Shown here piece after piece: positions 48,097-62,930 of a stretch of 64,000 nucleotides of DNA. This DNA comes from Chrysomallon squamiferum. Its lineage: Eukaryota > Mollusca > Gastropoda > Neomphalida > Peltospiridae. Where the stretch lies: NCBI GenBank assembly GCA_012295275.1, contig CM022671.1, positions 9,136,858 through 9,200,857 of the forward strand. The letters run 5' to 3'. The notes under the pieces are model-generated. The model ran no database searches and was not told the origin of the DNA. It worked only from the letters and a program-made list of their open reading frames with translations. The position numbers and the translations under genes are program-made. Numbering within the stretch: the stretch's first letter is position 1; each line of letters begins with the position of its first letter.

Positions 48097-49640
48097 CACA
48101 GCCACACCCACACACAACTTCCCATCTCTCCAATGCAGATGAGCACAGTAATCTGCTGAATTGCTGCATGATTATCTAATAAATTTCATGAAAATCATTA
48201 TGACGTTTATTACACAGTCCAGACATTTAGGATGTATGTTTAGTGTTTCTGCTAACTATAATATTGGTTGCAACGATAAACTTTCACGGAGAAGAAATAT
48301 TCTGCACAAAAGACAAACATTATGGAACAAATCAAACAGTAAGTTAAGATAATATTTTATCTTAAAGTGATAAAAAAAGACGTTGAAGCTAAAAGTAGTA
48401 TCTTAAAGATTCAAAACATACAAAATATTCTATTAATGCACGACAATAATAGACACATCCATCTGCTTGAGTATCAAACCTACATACTCAGTCAAACAAA
48501 CATTTTCAAACACTAAAATATATACAGAGTAAAGGTAGGCATGTATAAAGAGATACATAAACCAAAATACTTAGACACAAATAAATATTAGACACACATA
48601 GGCACAGAATATAGATGAACACACAAACATTTACATTCCTTTCATTCATAATTTTATGTATCAGCATTGTTTTGCAATATTAGACACCATCTCATAACCA
48701 AATCAACCATTAATTTCTAATACAGCACATATAAGTACTTATGTAAATCACTGATATGCTGGCCAGTGCTGTATATTTATATACATCTGTATATCAATTT
48801 GTTGCATATTCTTTGAAATACAAGACAACAGTAATGTTTTTGATGTCAAGTGTATCACTAGCATAGATAACAACTCACTTAAAAGGTAGTTTGATGTATC
48901 AGCAAACATATAGGAATATGAAAAATGTAAAAACACACTGTAAAATGTTTTGAACAAGCTGTAAGATAACACACACTCAAAAAGACACACACACATACAC
49001 ATACAGACACATACATATACAAACATGTACACACACACATACACACATAAATACAGAAACAAACACTATTGAACAAGGTAACATATATGAGAATATTGTA
49101 AAACTGTGAAATGCTATTTATACAAGCAACAACACAATCAAAAGCACTGCCATAATGTCAGTGACATGGTTTTGGTTTAATTTTAAAATAGCTAATAAAT
49201 ATAAATATAAATTATAAATTTATAAGGATATGGATATGGATAATAATTTGAACAGAAATTATTAACTATTAAAACATAAAATTTTGATGTCATTGGTGCA
49301 GTTTTAGCTCAATTTCAGTATTGCTAATAAAAAAAAAAGTCTAAAGTTATAATACACACATTATCAGCTCGATTCACTGGATGCTGAAAATTAATTTAAA
49401 TTAAATTAAAAACAAATAACTAAAGTTTCTAATGATGTTGATTTTTCGGTCTTTGTAGTTTTAACATCACTAATAAATGTATTTTGATTTATAAAACATA
49501 AAGAAAAATTCAGTTCAATGATTGTGAACAGCAATTTGAACATGATATATTAATTGTGTTACTGAAGCAAGTATCCATGCATGAAATTATTAAACAAGCA
49601 TGACAAACACAACTGCCATATTAAATATTAAATGCATACA

Positions 49641-49667
49641 AAAAAAAAAAAAAAAAAAAAAAAAAAT
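49641..49667. repeat. Poly-A run
   Basis: About 27 A residues on the + strand. No target-site duplication or retroelement body was recognised next to it. Confidence 0.85.
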
Positions 49668-52600
49668 TGTTTTCTTATACTAAATCAATAAAAGAAGGTG
49701 ATGAAGCAAAACCAAAGTTAATCTCAAACCTTTTGATGTTTTGTCATGGATAATTCAAAACCATAGATATCAATATATTTTTTAACATGACAGTTAAATA
49801 TTTATAAAAAATAAATGTTTCGATCTTGTGTATTTCTTCTAGGAATAAATATAAAAACTGGTGTAGGTCAGTATTATCAATTCCTACGTTATAAAATAAT
49901 GAGAGGATTATGGGGTTTTTTGTTTTTTGTTTTGTTTTTATTACATCATGGTAAAAGAAAATATTTTACATTCATATTTTTATATTTGTTAACACACACA
50001 CAGATATACACACACATAAACTTTTATGAATAATTATCTTTTTGTATAAACATAAACGGCCAATATCTGATGTAATCAACATTTACATATACTTAGTATG
50101 TGTACATACAAAAACATTCATATTTACACCTCATTCAGATACTGCAATATATATATACACACACATATATATATATATTGGGTTAGAATATAATTTTGTA
50201 TAGTTTCAGTAAGTGTATGGTTTTTTGAACATGTAATTTGATTTCACACATGACTACATATATACATATTCTGAAAGGTAAACAAAATGGTACAGCAATA
50301 TGATTGAATAAATCTATGTAAAACTATCTAAATATCATCTGTGAATTTCACTTATAAAACACTATGAACTTTTAAAACACCCTCTATATATAAACATTTT
50401 TAAAAATTTAGAAACTATCCAAATCATTTGTTTTAATTGAAATTTCTGTTAACTTGTTATCAATCAATGCTGAAGATTTATTTTTTCCCCCTTTTTTATC
50501 ATATTTATTTAAAGATCTTTTTAAAACCCAATCTACAGTTTATTCACATATGTTTCCAGCCACTCTTTTAGAGAAATCTAATCACATCACATCAGTCATA
50601 TTCTTCTGTTACCTGCGGCTTTTCCAAAACAAGTACATCATTATAGAAGAATTATGCCCACAAGCTGATGGCAATAATTTGTTAACACAAGCAACAATAA
50701 TTCACCTTTTTCTTTTTATTTCTTCAAAGTCAACATTAGAAAATTCAGCTAATTTCAGTCCATCTTCAAATTGTTGAAAATAAATGGAAGAGACTTTTCT
50801 GTGGTGGCAAGTTTGATACAATAGTTTTCGGTCTTATAAATATTTAAAAATGCTTAATCTGATAAGCAATGTTCAATTATTAACAACAAAAAGAAGTTTC
50901 TTAAGATAGTTTTGTATTAATTTATAAACTTCTTGTTAGTTCAGTTTTTAAAACAAAATTAATTAATTAAACCAGAAAATAAAGATTGATGCATGAACAA
51001 TTTTGATAAAATATTACAATTTATTTTTTTGTAAATGAAAAATCATAATAAAAAAAATAATAAAAAAATTCATCCTTCAAATATCATTTTGAGTTTATTA
51101 TTTCATTATCATACGTTATTATTAGTAAAGACAGGTACACTAAAAACAAATAAAACTCAGAAATTTTGTAGGTATTCAGACCATCTGAATATGTCAAACA
51201 AGTGTATGTTAATTCTGTTAATATTATATATACTGTTTCATCATATATGTTTACTGCACTGCTAATAGATGTCCTCTTTGTAAAACACAAATAAACAAAT
51301 ATCTTATTCTCTGAAATATCATTATCACTATCTTAGAAAAACATTAGATGTATATGTTTTATGCCACTAATTGTAAAACATACCCATTTCACAGAAAAAA
51401 GAAAAAAAAGAGAAACATTTAATACTAATTTCATCCAAATAATAAATGATTTTATTCTTTTAATTTCACATATTTTTATCAACAACAGCAATTGCAATAA
51501 TATCATTCCAGTTTAACTATCCTGTATCAAAATTCTTGACAAAAGACCATAAATAGTCTAAACTATATTAATAAAGAAAATGTAAAATATTAATGGTCAT
51601 TTGATATACATTGTCGTATTTTCTGCAAAATGAATATGAGAAAGGAAACCCTGCTTCAGCTACTTGAATCAGTAGAAACAAAACATATTTTATTAAACTG
51701 TTTCTGTGGACATTTTCTGAGAGTGATAAATCAGCTATAAAGCTTGCTTGTAATGGGAAAAGGTAAATAATAAGGACTGATCTTACAACCTGTCATGCCA
51801 GAAACCAACCTCTAAGCAACTGAGTCTGGTACATGCAACAACGAAGTCAATTTAATTAAATAATTTAATCATTAACTCTTTTTGATAAAACATGATAAGA
51901 TTAAAAGGTTAATCATGTGGGAAGGGAAAAAAAGAATTATTTTATAAAACCATTAATTCCAATAACAACACATCTATTCCTCTGAGTATATTTAATCCAG
52001 TAGTCCTTCCTTTCAAAATTCTTAACACAAAAAGAAGTAATAAAATTTATGAATAAACACTGAACTTTTTAAATTGTTTATTATCAGTGTTAATTAAATG
52101 TTGCGCAAATTGTGAATACCTATCAGATGGCAATGTTAGACATGTCTACTTATTTTAATGTTCTGCAAGTACTTGTTAACCACTGAACAATTTTTATATA
52201 ATCTGAAAAAAAGAAAAAAAAAAAAAAAAAAAAAAGAAGTGTGTTGCTCAACTTTATTATTTCGGATTTTACTTTTGAGTCTAGACTTCTAAGTTATGGC
52301 ACTGAATTTCTGCAAGCCTTGGTTCACTGGTTGTTTCTGAAGCTGTGAACATTACAATGTCTGGGATTGATCCAACACTGAAAGGGTTAAACTGAGGAAC
52401 ACTCTGCATTTCAGCAAGAATTATCAGCCTCATAATTTTTCTTCATGAGAAAATTTGCCAGTGCAGTCAACCACACATCACAAGCAGTGCATGGAAAGAA
52501 AGCCATACTCAACAAATAAAAAAAATATAAAAAAATGATACTAAAAACTGGACCATTATTCCTATACATAATACATAAAGAAATAAAAAGATGTTAAAAT

Positions 52601-53024
52601 GGGAACCATTTTTTCCTAAACATCAGAATCAACTGCTTGAGTATGACATAAAAAAGGAGTGATCAATGTACGTATGCCAGACTTTGATGGTTAATGACAA
52701 TTATGTATAATGTGGCATTGTTGAGTTTTATTACTCTTCTGGTGCCAGTTTAATTAAGCACATTATTTCTTTTGATTTAACACAGACATAAAACAGAGCT
52801 GAGGATAATTCACCAATTTTCTCTACTAATATCGGTCAAGTAACTAAAACAAAAACTATCAACAAGTCTTGCTAAAACACACTTTACAGAACAGAGTTGT
52901 TTATGTTGTTACCTTATTGGTTTAATACGTTCATTTTAGTTTATCATCTTCATCATCATTACTGTTATTATTATATCATTATTACTATTTTTATAGTTTT
53001 TATATTATAATTATTAATGCCATT

Positions 53025-53055
<31 letters not shown>

Positions 53056-53589
53056 CTATCATAATAATCATTATTTTTTGACAAATTCAAGAAAATTAAT
53101 GTCTAAGTTTACTAAATTAGATATTATTGAAAGAGAAAATAAACAATGCATATTTCTAATTAATTTAAAAATAAAATAATATCCAATAAATAAATAAATA
53201 ATTAAATAAATAAAACTCTGACCATAATGTTGGTCAGACAAATGTCAAGTTCACAAAGGTTATCTGTAGCAAATTGTAATTTTGGATTAAAGAAATTAAT
53301 GCTGGGGGAAATTAAATGAATGAAACAGAATTCACTAACCTTATCTTTATATCCAATTTAAAATCAATCAAGTCTCATTGCCAAATTATGGTAAGAACCT
53401 ACAAATTTCTCTTTCGTTTGGATGAAGTGAATAAAGATGATGGATATGTTGGAATCTAAAACTGTCTGGAAACTAAATTTTGGAACAGTAAATTTTATTA
53501 TTAGGAGAAAAAAGAGAAAAAATAAACTGATTTTACTGAAGGATCCTGTTGTACAAAACTGAAATAAATAAAGACAACCCTCACCACCA

Positions 53590-53745
53590 TCAAAAAAAAA
53601 TAAAAAATAAAAAAAAATAAAGAAATAAAGAAATTAAATAAAAAAATTTAAAAAAAAAAATAAAAAATAAAAAATAAAAATAAAAATTAATAAAAAAAAT
53701 AAAAATATTAAACCAAAATATTAAAAATTAAAACAAAAAGAAAAA
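53590..53745. repeat. A-rich low-complexity block
   Basis: About 150 bases of A with scattered T (AAAAAT units). No coding content was seen. Confidence 0.85.
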
Positions 53746-55277
53746 AGAAAAAAACAACAGAAATGGAAATAACATAAAATAATAAAAATGATAGATGAAA
53801 AAGCAAAACAAAACAATATAAATACCATCATTGTCAAGAACTGAAATATTACATAATAAATATTTCATGTTTGTACATCTTGCCATTCATATACTTAACA
53901 TTTTCAACACATTATGGCTGGTTTTGTACCATGGTGTTGTTATTTCTTCACTTTTCTTCATTCATTTATTTATGATCATTTATCCAAACATTTATTCATT
54001 TCACAATAACAGTTATATACATTACACTAAATGCCATTAAATTTCATTACAGCTTTCACTTTCCTTCAGTCCATTCTATTTAGAAAACTGGAAGAATCCC
54101 TAAATCTTAGTTTAATACCAATAAAAAACATTAACTACAAAAGCTTATAGCAAAACAATTTTCTTTCACAATCCACTTGCACTTTGTCACAGACTAGTAG
54201 AAGATTTATACCTAACTGGAAAAAAACTGCATTAAGCTTCCATCTCCCAGACTTCAAAGCACTATGACTTTACACTAATTTAATAACAGTAAATATCATC
54301 AACTGATACTAAGATGTAGAATTTGATATGAAAACAGTTATATGAGAACAGAGTTATGGGATGAGAGAAATGCCAAGATTTTTGTTAAATTGTTATATAT
54401 CTTTTATACGTCAAAGAAAGAAAAACAAGAAACATTAATTTGCTCTGTCTTAGATTTGGTGGTAGTTAAATTATCCTGAGTTGTTATTTCTATATAAAGC
54501 CCCATGTTATAAATGTAATACCGATGATAAATGAGAAGAATAATGTTCTCTAAGCACATGCACTAGTTACACAAGTGCACAGAACATTTAAAAAAAAACC
54601 TTTCCTTCTTTAATTTGGCTTTACAGATCCATTAAATATCAGTAAAACATTTAACAAAAATGCACTTGTTGAATCGCAAATTTAACTTTTAATGTGGGAT
54701 GAAGCTAATGAAGTGGAGTTTTCTCTGATAATGGTAAATGACAGGTGAATAGAATCTGGACTGTTATTTCCACAAAAAGGATTGTTATCTAACAAAACAG
54801 ACAACATGATGAAAAACAAACATTTCACATTTGAAATAAACAAAAATGAATGTGATTGATCAAAAGGTTTATACACAATTCATGAAGGTATTTTGGGTAT
54901 CCAATGCAATTGAACCGAATTTTGCATTTGCCATTATGTTTTCAAAATTTGTTTCATGAATTAAAAATGTTCACTGCATAGGTTAACTGGAGAAACTGCA
55001 TTATATTCAGTTGTCAATTTTTGGTTATGATTCCATTTGTTAACTATAGTGTTTTTTGAAACCATAACTAACATAAAAAAAAAAAAAAAATTATATTTGT
55101 GAAACAGAAATATGTCTAAGCTGAGTTATAATTCACAAAAATATGGTAGATATCCCATTTGTAATTTGTCTGCCATTTCTGCCTCTTTCAGAAATGGGCG
55201 GGTACTCTCATCTGACAGGGAATAACTAACTAAGACAGAAATATGACATCCAGTCATTTTACCGCACAATGAAAATG

Positions 55278-55323
55278 TGATGAACTGCTCTGGAGATTAT
55301 GTTACATCTCAGTGTATCATGAC
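55278..55323 (+). repeat. 46-bp exact direct repeat, copy 1
   Basis: It begins TGATGAACTGCTCTGGAGAT and ends CTCAGTGTATCATGAC. It is identical at all 46 positions to 57640-57685, while the flanks differ at once on both sides. It is complex sequence, not a microsatellite, and of higher GC than its surroundings. Confidence 0.95.
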
Positions 55324-56456
55324 TTCTGAAGAGGAAATCAAAATCACGAACATTTCTGCAGTCATTAAAGGTTTACAACAGATTAATCCTTAATCTCTTC
55401 TACTGCTCATTTGCAACAGCAAAGAGACAAACTGCATTAATTTCTATTTCCATACATCTAGTATTTCTAAAATATTAATAATAAACTTGCCTCCTCTTAA
55501 CTGCATTTCTCTGAGTCTAATACTTCTGAAGTATTAATATTTCAAGTATCAAACTCAAAGATATATGAATAATTTTTTTCTACCATTAAAGAAAAAACCC
55601 TGATTGGCAGCTGCATCAGTTTACTGCATTATTTACACAAACACAGTTTTCAAACAAGATGATGTAACTCAACAAAGTGAATTTAAAACTTGGCAGATGA
55701 AGCACCTCAGTTAAATAAGATTTAATTTTCACTTTTATGTAACCTTTAGAACAGAGGAAGAACAGCAAAAACAAAATATAACTGATCTCAGGATTGTCTG
55801 CGATTTGTTTAGGAGAAGATTCATTACATCATTTGAAAAACCTAATAAAGATAGGCAAGGGATTCATAACAAAAATGGCTTTTGTCATTAAAGCAAAAGC
55901 TCCATGTGAAAAGTTCACTTCATTCTGGACTTGTTGATTTTGCTAAATGAATTATCCTGCTTGACATAGAAATATCCTGTCAGTGTTATCTTGTATATTT
56001 CAGCAATCTGATTTGAGATGAGGTCAAAATGGACGTTTCTAAAGACATTTTGGACTAAGTCATTTAAATATCAATTGCCATTCTGGGTCTGGAACTGATC
56101 ATTCAAGTCAGAGGTCATGCCCTAAAAAGGTACACTTGAAGACCTTGCTGCTGGAAGCTTATTCATAATCAGATACATTGAACCATATATGTATTAGATG
56201 TCAGTCAAATATGACCTGATAGGACAGAAAACATCAGATGTCAGTCCTAACGAAATGAAATATGATGAATATAACTCCAATATGATATAGTTAAGATGTT
56301 AGATGTATGGCTGCAATAAAATAAAGAGATGAAATTTTCTTAATAATGAGACAGAACTAAAGATGAAGAAAATAAGGATGAAACTGTAATTATATTTTTG
56401 TAAATTCGCAACATATCAGGTCAAGGTAATAGCAAAATAAATATTTAATGTAAAAC

Positions 56457-56461
56457 ATACA

Positions 56462-56495
<34 letters not shown>

Positions 56496-56500
56496 CATGC
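56457..56500. repeat. (CATA)n microsatellite
   Basis: Pure CATA units, then variants. Confidence 0.9.
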
Positions 56501-57639
56501 ATACATACACTAACATATTCAGTATATTTCAAAAAATATTTGATAAATAATTAAATATTTTAAAATAACAACAAAAGATTAAAAGAAGACACAGAAATAA
56601 AAAAAGAACAGCAAACAGAGCTAATAAATGTCATGATAACTATGCACGGGCAGTTTACCTTAATTGACCAGTTTTATGTTTGAGGTTTTAAACTTAAATT
56701 AATCTTTAAATAATGATCTGTTATTCAGTGAACACACTAATTTATCTTACAAACTCCAGTATTTCTCAGTGTTTATAAAGCTAACTCACTGGCCTGTGTT
56801 ATTAAAGTAAGTGGCATGCACTCTACACATTCACACTGTAAATACACTTCCATTACCAGACCCAGAAATCTAATTTAAAAAACTTTGTCCAGTTCAGTGA
56901 TTAAGTGAAGTCATAAACTTTTTCTTGAAAATTGCAAGCAAAGACAATATAAGAGAATGGAAAAAAAATGTTAAGGACCAATAAAAAAAAAATAAAAAAA
57001 AAAAAAAAAAAAAAAAAGAACTAAAAAATAAAAAACATAAAAAAATAAAAAGATCCCCAAACCCCTAAAAAATCCCGCCAAATCAGCAGCAAAAAAACAC
57101 AACAACAAACAAATAAGCCAAATACCCCCCAAAAAAACAGCAAAACCCCCAACAAGGATAGATTATGGAATATATTTATTTAATTCCTTAATTATCATAA
57201 TTTATTCATTCATTCATTCTTCTTCTTCTTCTTATTATTATTATTGACAACAGTTCATTTCCCAAGAAGAAACTGTTGACAACAAATTTTCTCAGTCATA
57301 TGATTCTGATGTAACATGTTTACTGTTAGTTGTGTATGTTGATAAAATACTGAGACATTTATTTAAATGTCTGCTTTTTGAATTATAATTATCAAAATGG
57401 CTCACTGAGCAAACGAGGCTTGGTATTATCACAATTATTATTTATTATCTATTGGAGAAGTCAACATACTAAAGTTAAATATCTCAACATATTGATTTTT
57501 TATAATTTATATAAGACTGTATGTTTTTATATGACAGTATTTAATGAATACATACAAACATCAAGATAACTATCTCAGTATGTTATAAATAAGTTGATTT
57601 TATTTTATTTATTTATTATTTTTTTATCTCATTTTTATA

Positions 57640-57685
57640 TGATGAACTGCTCTGGAGATTATGTTACATCTCAGTGTATCATGAC
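57640..57685 (+). repeat. 46-bp exact direct repeat, copy 2
   Basis: Identical to 55278-55323, same orientation, 2,362 bases further on. It is followed by AGCCTTTCAG and then a CA microsatellite. Confidence 0.95.
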
Positions 57686-58567
57686 AGCCTTTCAGTTCAG
57701 TCATGCGACACACACACACACACACATTCACCCATTATACGTGTACATTAATCTCATCTGTGAATTTAACCAGCAAAATTCAATTTAATGTCAATTTAAT
57801 GACTGTAACAAACATTCCTGGGCACTTAATTAACAAATGAAACAAACAAATTCAATTTCAGAGAAGCGAGTCTGACCAGCAGACTTTTCACTGAACAAGT
57901 CTTACTGTTTGCTCTCCTGTCTCTGTGGGAAATTGCATGTTCTGTGAATAACATGATTACTAGATGCTGTCTCTTCATTTCAAGGCACAGGCAGTTTGAA
58001 AGAAAGCATCTTGGGCCTGTACCCCAAGGCTTGTGTGAATCACAGAAAACACTTGCCACTAGTCCCTATTTGTCTTTGCTGATTTGACTTTTTCCTCCAG
58101 ACATTTGTTCTCATTAGCCCATAAAGAGCAGCAAATGTTGAGTTTTTCTCATGAAGATGTCAAGCATGGCTATGGGGCATACCCCAAAAATGCAATTTTT
58201 GCATGTAAAAATAAAATTTGATGAATAAGTTTTAAAAAAGAACTATTTGGTAAACTTAATTGGCTTATTATTTTTGTTTGTATGAGAGTATTTCAGTATT
58301 TGTTTGTTTTTTAATACAGAAATAGACACTAATTTATTTTGTATTCATTCATGGGGTAGACAAAAATCAGAAATGTGGTGGTTAAAGTACAGTAATTTGC
58401 ATAAAATATACCATCAACTGTATCATACAGGTGATTACAGAATGAAGAAAATAAAGAAACTAAAAATAATTTTATAAAGATGGCTATAATAAAATATTTA
58501 AAAAATATATACAAATAAATAAAAATATGGAAGAAAAGATGATAATAATAATAATAAATAAATAAGT

Positions 58568-58568
<1 letters not shown>

Positions 58569-58616
<48 letters not shown>

Positions 58617-58618
58617 AC
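58569..58618. repeat. (CA)n microsatellite
   Basis: About 40 bases of pure CA units, then an imperfect end. Confidence 0.93.
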
Positions 58619-61600
58619 TCCTGTATTTATTCAAAAACAAATATCCCACTCCACAATTACCTCCAAAATGACAGCAAAACCTCCCCTGTAATATATATAA
58701 ATATATATATCTATATATTTATATATTTATGGTGTAAACTCACTATATCTCCTTAATTCTGAATGTCAAGGTCAGAAAGCATCAAAATTTATTCATGATG
58801 TTTTCAGATATGTACATATCTAAATCTGTCAAGATGGAGAGATACTGAGAGTTCCCTGTTAGAAACAGATAAGTTTTACTTTATGTAATTTTTAACCACC
58901 CATTGAAAACTGATTATGGCTTGTTTGATGAAAAAACACTGAAAACAATAATTCTTTGTTAATTTTATCACAAAGAAAAACAAGTAAAAGAAGAAAATGT
59001 ATGTTGTCAGAGTAATAAACCTCTCTACGTGAGTTCAGATACATTTTCTAAGGAGAATTTTGTTGACTATGGAGAACAGTTACAACACTGTTAGGAACAG
59101 TCAGTGGGGAAAAAAAAACCCAGTTAAGTAAAGAAAAAAGATTAAGACAATTTAAAATAAAACACCAAAAAACTGGAGACACTCTTTCTTATTTTATATT
59201 TTGACTCGATAACATTTTATCTAATAGATTAAATAAACCCAGTAGAGAAAGATTTTTTTTATTTTTTTTTTATCTTTTCTTCATTTTTTTATTTTTTTTT
59301 GGAAGAATAACTGAATCATTACAAACCTTTAAAAATACTTTTTATTCTTTTCGTTTTTGGTTTCTTATATTTTTGTTTTTCTAAGCATCACAGAGATAAA
59401 ATAGACTTTTTCCTGGTGGGATGTTTTAATAGATAAAACACCATCTCATAAATATAAATAATTATATAAACACTACTTTGTCAGAGGTTCAACAATGTGT
59501 CAGATCAAAGTGGAACAGTTTGTGGTGTATTTTGAGAAATTTCATCACTGATTTTAAACTACATAAACATACAAACTAATTTTTTTGTTTACTGATAATT
59601 ATTGCTTTAGATTGGGAGGGTGCTTCTGTATTTCTTATATTTTAAAATGAACAAAAAAAAAAAAAACCATAGGCACTGAATCCAAACATCAAGTAATGAT
59701 TAAAATAATTTTAAAATTTTACTTGAAGATGAAGACTGTGCAATAATTAATCATTTTTAAAATAGTTATAAAACTTTTCTTAAGTTAAAAACAAATATAA
59801 TAACAAATAAAATTAAATATATAATATAAAAACTGGATACACTCATAAACCCTCCTTTAAATTTTCCACTGACAACAATAAATCCAGATGTAACTTGACG
59901 AGTAATTTGGAAGACATAATTAATGTCTACCAAATCCACAATAGAGATGTCAAGTAGAAATCACTCTTCATTAAAATGTATCTGTCAAATGTTTAATCTA
60001 GATGAGATGGTCATTGAGCCAGGCTGGACCAACAGTGATAACATATCCACACCGCTGAATCCAGTTTACAATAGATCGCATGTAAACTTGTCCTCGAGAG
60101 ATTGTTCACACCATCAACTTGCAGAGTGTCATTTCCTGAACATTTGTACAAGACCTTCAGTGACCATTCTTTTGCAAAGAAGCCAAGGTCACAAGCTCCA
60201 TGGACTGGACATTGGTGACAAATGGACAGATGTAATTACTGTCCAGTCAAGCAGATAATCTGGCAATAAGGATGTTGACAGGCAATTCTGGTCAGTGTTT
60301 GATGACCATGTAAGTTGTGGATTTGTTTTCTGTGACAAACGACCATGAGAAGACAGTCATCTCATGTACAGGAGTTATCGCAGGACTTCCTGGCTTGGCT
60401 AAAGCAGTTTTTAATTATCAGTGCTTATAACCCTGATAACTGCTCAAATCTGGATGGATATGTTGCAGATATTTCTAAAGTAAACAGGTCTGACATATTT
60501 ACAGGAGAGTGATGGTCAGATATATAATAAATGTTTTTATGTTTAACTGCAGGATTTATAGAAATTATATTAACAGATATCAGTGTTAATCTCTTATTTA
60601 ATTTAATCTAAGATTTACTCTTTTTTTTATGTTTCTGCAGTTTGTCTGAACTTTTTTCTTGCTTAAGTTACTTGAGATTTGTCTTTTTATCATTTGTTAT
60701 CTGAAAATAGTTTTTAAAAATTTAAATGGAAAACTAATTTGAAAAGCAAACAGAATGGGAAAATATTTATTTTTATCATCTTTAGATAAACATAAAAATC
60801 TACAAAAAAGTACGCAGACAGACAAATCAGTAAGTGTTTTACTAGATTATCATGAAAACTATAGCAGCAATGGAAAAAAATTAAATGCTTAACATACGTC
60901 ATATCCAAAAATCAAATTAGACTATACACTTTTGTCAATACTGACTTTAATAAGGCTTTGATGCCAAATTAAGGGGGTTAAAAGTAATAATAACAATAAT
61001 TTAAAAAAAAAATGAAAATAATAATAATACATCAGTATATTATGAACAGCTAACATAAGCTTTATTATTTTTACTATTATATATTTACATATATAGACCT
61101 TCTTCTTAAAGATATCAAAACTTTGACTCATGTTCATCATGGAAAAGACTACCTTCCTCTTATGACAAAAACAAACTGGACTGCACTTTAGTACATAAAT
61201 CACAATCTATCTTGAGAAGAGTAATAGGAACAGTAGACATATTAACACTGTCTTGAATGAAACAGTGTCTTAAAAAAAGAACTGTTGGAAAGGAAAAAGT
61301 TTGTGTTCATTTGACATGTCTTATCTCAAAGGGAAACCAGACTTCTGTCATAAATGGACAAAATGACCAACAACAAAACAAACAACAACATTATATTAAA
61401 AAAAACAAAAAAAAAAACAATTAACAGTTTTCTAACAATTCAAAACTAGATTTTTTTAACTAGTCACATCAACAGTGTCTCTTGCAAGGCTATTTGGATG
61501 AATTACAAGAGACAGGAGTTCAGAACGTAAACAGACAAATAACCCTAGATAATAACAGTGCCAATTTCCTTTACAGTCTTCTGCCTGCTTCAAATAATCT

Positions 61601-61859
61601 CACTGTTGTGAGACTTTGAAGTCAGCAAGGACAAACACACACAATGTCCATCCGAAAATATCACAACATTTCACTTTTCACTAACATACAGCGTGTCATA
61701 ATGAATGATGAAAATCAATGTTGTATCTGCTTAACTTCACTCCAGACAAAAATGACCTATTTTAAAGATAATCAGGAATCCATTAGTTAAACAGAAAAAG
61801 AGTTGGCCATCTTCGTCAGCTGCTGGTTGATGATAATATAATATTAAATATATTTGAGA

Positions 61860-62790
61860 TTTTGTTTAAATTAAGTAAAAGCTTGGTTGGATTTGTGGAA
61901 ACAGTTAAATTTTAGTTGAATTTGTAGAAATAGCAAAATTTTATTTGTCTTTGTATTCTGAAGACAGATAATCATTTTACAAGTGCCTGAAAACAGGATA
62001 GTTAAATCCTGTTACAAACTGACTGAAAATTATAAACTTAATTAAATTGCTTTAGAATTCTTTGGAGACTGGGAAATTAAGTAAATCCTGTTATATGTAG
62101 TCCAAAAATTATGAAGTTATTTGTATCATTTCAAAAATGTCTGACCACTGTGAAGTTACTTAAATTAAGCAGTAAAAAGTTAGAATTCAAGAGTAAGTTG
62201 AATCCTGTTACAAAACTTTCTGAGATTTGTAGAATTTGTTAAACTGAGTAATGTATTTGGAATCTGAATAGTTCAGTCTTCATGCTTTATCAGAATTAGA
62301 TAAATTGTGTTACAAGATTATCCAATTAGTTGAATTGTATTTTTCATATCTAAGATATGAGTTGGTGAAATTCTCTTACATATGTCTCAAAAATGAATAA
62401 TTGTTCAATTATGTTACAAGTATCTGTGATTTGTGGAGTTAATTAAATTCTATTGCAAGTATCTCAGAATTATGGAGTTAATTAAATCCTGCTACAAGTA
62501 TCTTAGAATTATGGACTTAATTAAATTCTGTTACAAGCATCTGAGAATTATGGAGTTAATTAAATTCTGTTAAAAGAATATGAGAATTGTTAAGTTAATT
62601 AATTCTGTTTTGTACATCTGAGAATTGTGGAGTTAATTAAATCCTGTTACACATATTTGAGAATTATGGAGTTACTTAAATCCTGGTATGTATATCTGAG
62701 AATTATGGAGTAATTAAATCCTGTTACACTATCTGTGATCTGTTTACTTTGCTGAATCCTTTTACAAGTTAGAACTGAAGAATTAATTAA
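61860..62790. repeat. 39-bp minisatellite with decaying edge
   Basis: GGAGTTAATTAAAT or a close variant starts at 62435, 62474, 62513, 62552, 62591, 62629, 62668 and 62707: seven intervals of 39 bases, one of them 38. The unit is AATTATGGAGTTAATTAAAT plus CCTGTTACAAGTATCTGAG. Leftward, copies at the same spacing are still visible to about 62280, and vaguer ones to about 61860, so 20 or more units are present. TTAA stops in each unit rule out coding in that frame. Confidence 0.9.
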
Positions 62791-62896
62791 ATCTTGACTG
62801 TTAGCTAGGAAATTAGTTTTATTTTTATAAATAGGTAATATGAAAGAACAGGCTGAGTTATTTAAAATTTTACAAAAAGATAAAACAATTAAATAA

Positions 62897-62930
62897 ATAT
62901 ATATTTATATATATATATATATATATATAG
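62897..62930. repeat. (AT)n microsatellite
   Basis: AT units next to the end of the 39-bp minisatellite. Confidence 0.85.

Noticed and set aside
57826-58059. 77-codon reverse frame with mixed composition
   Set aside because: No recognisable family and no splice context; GC-richer non-coding DNA explains it.
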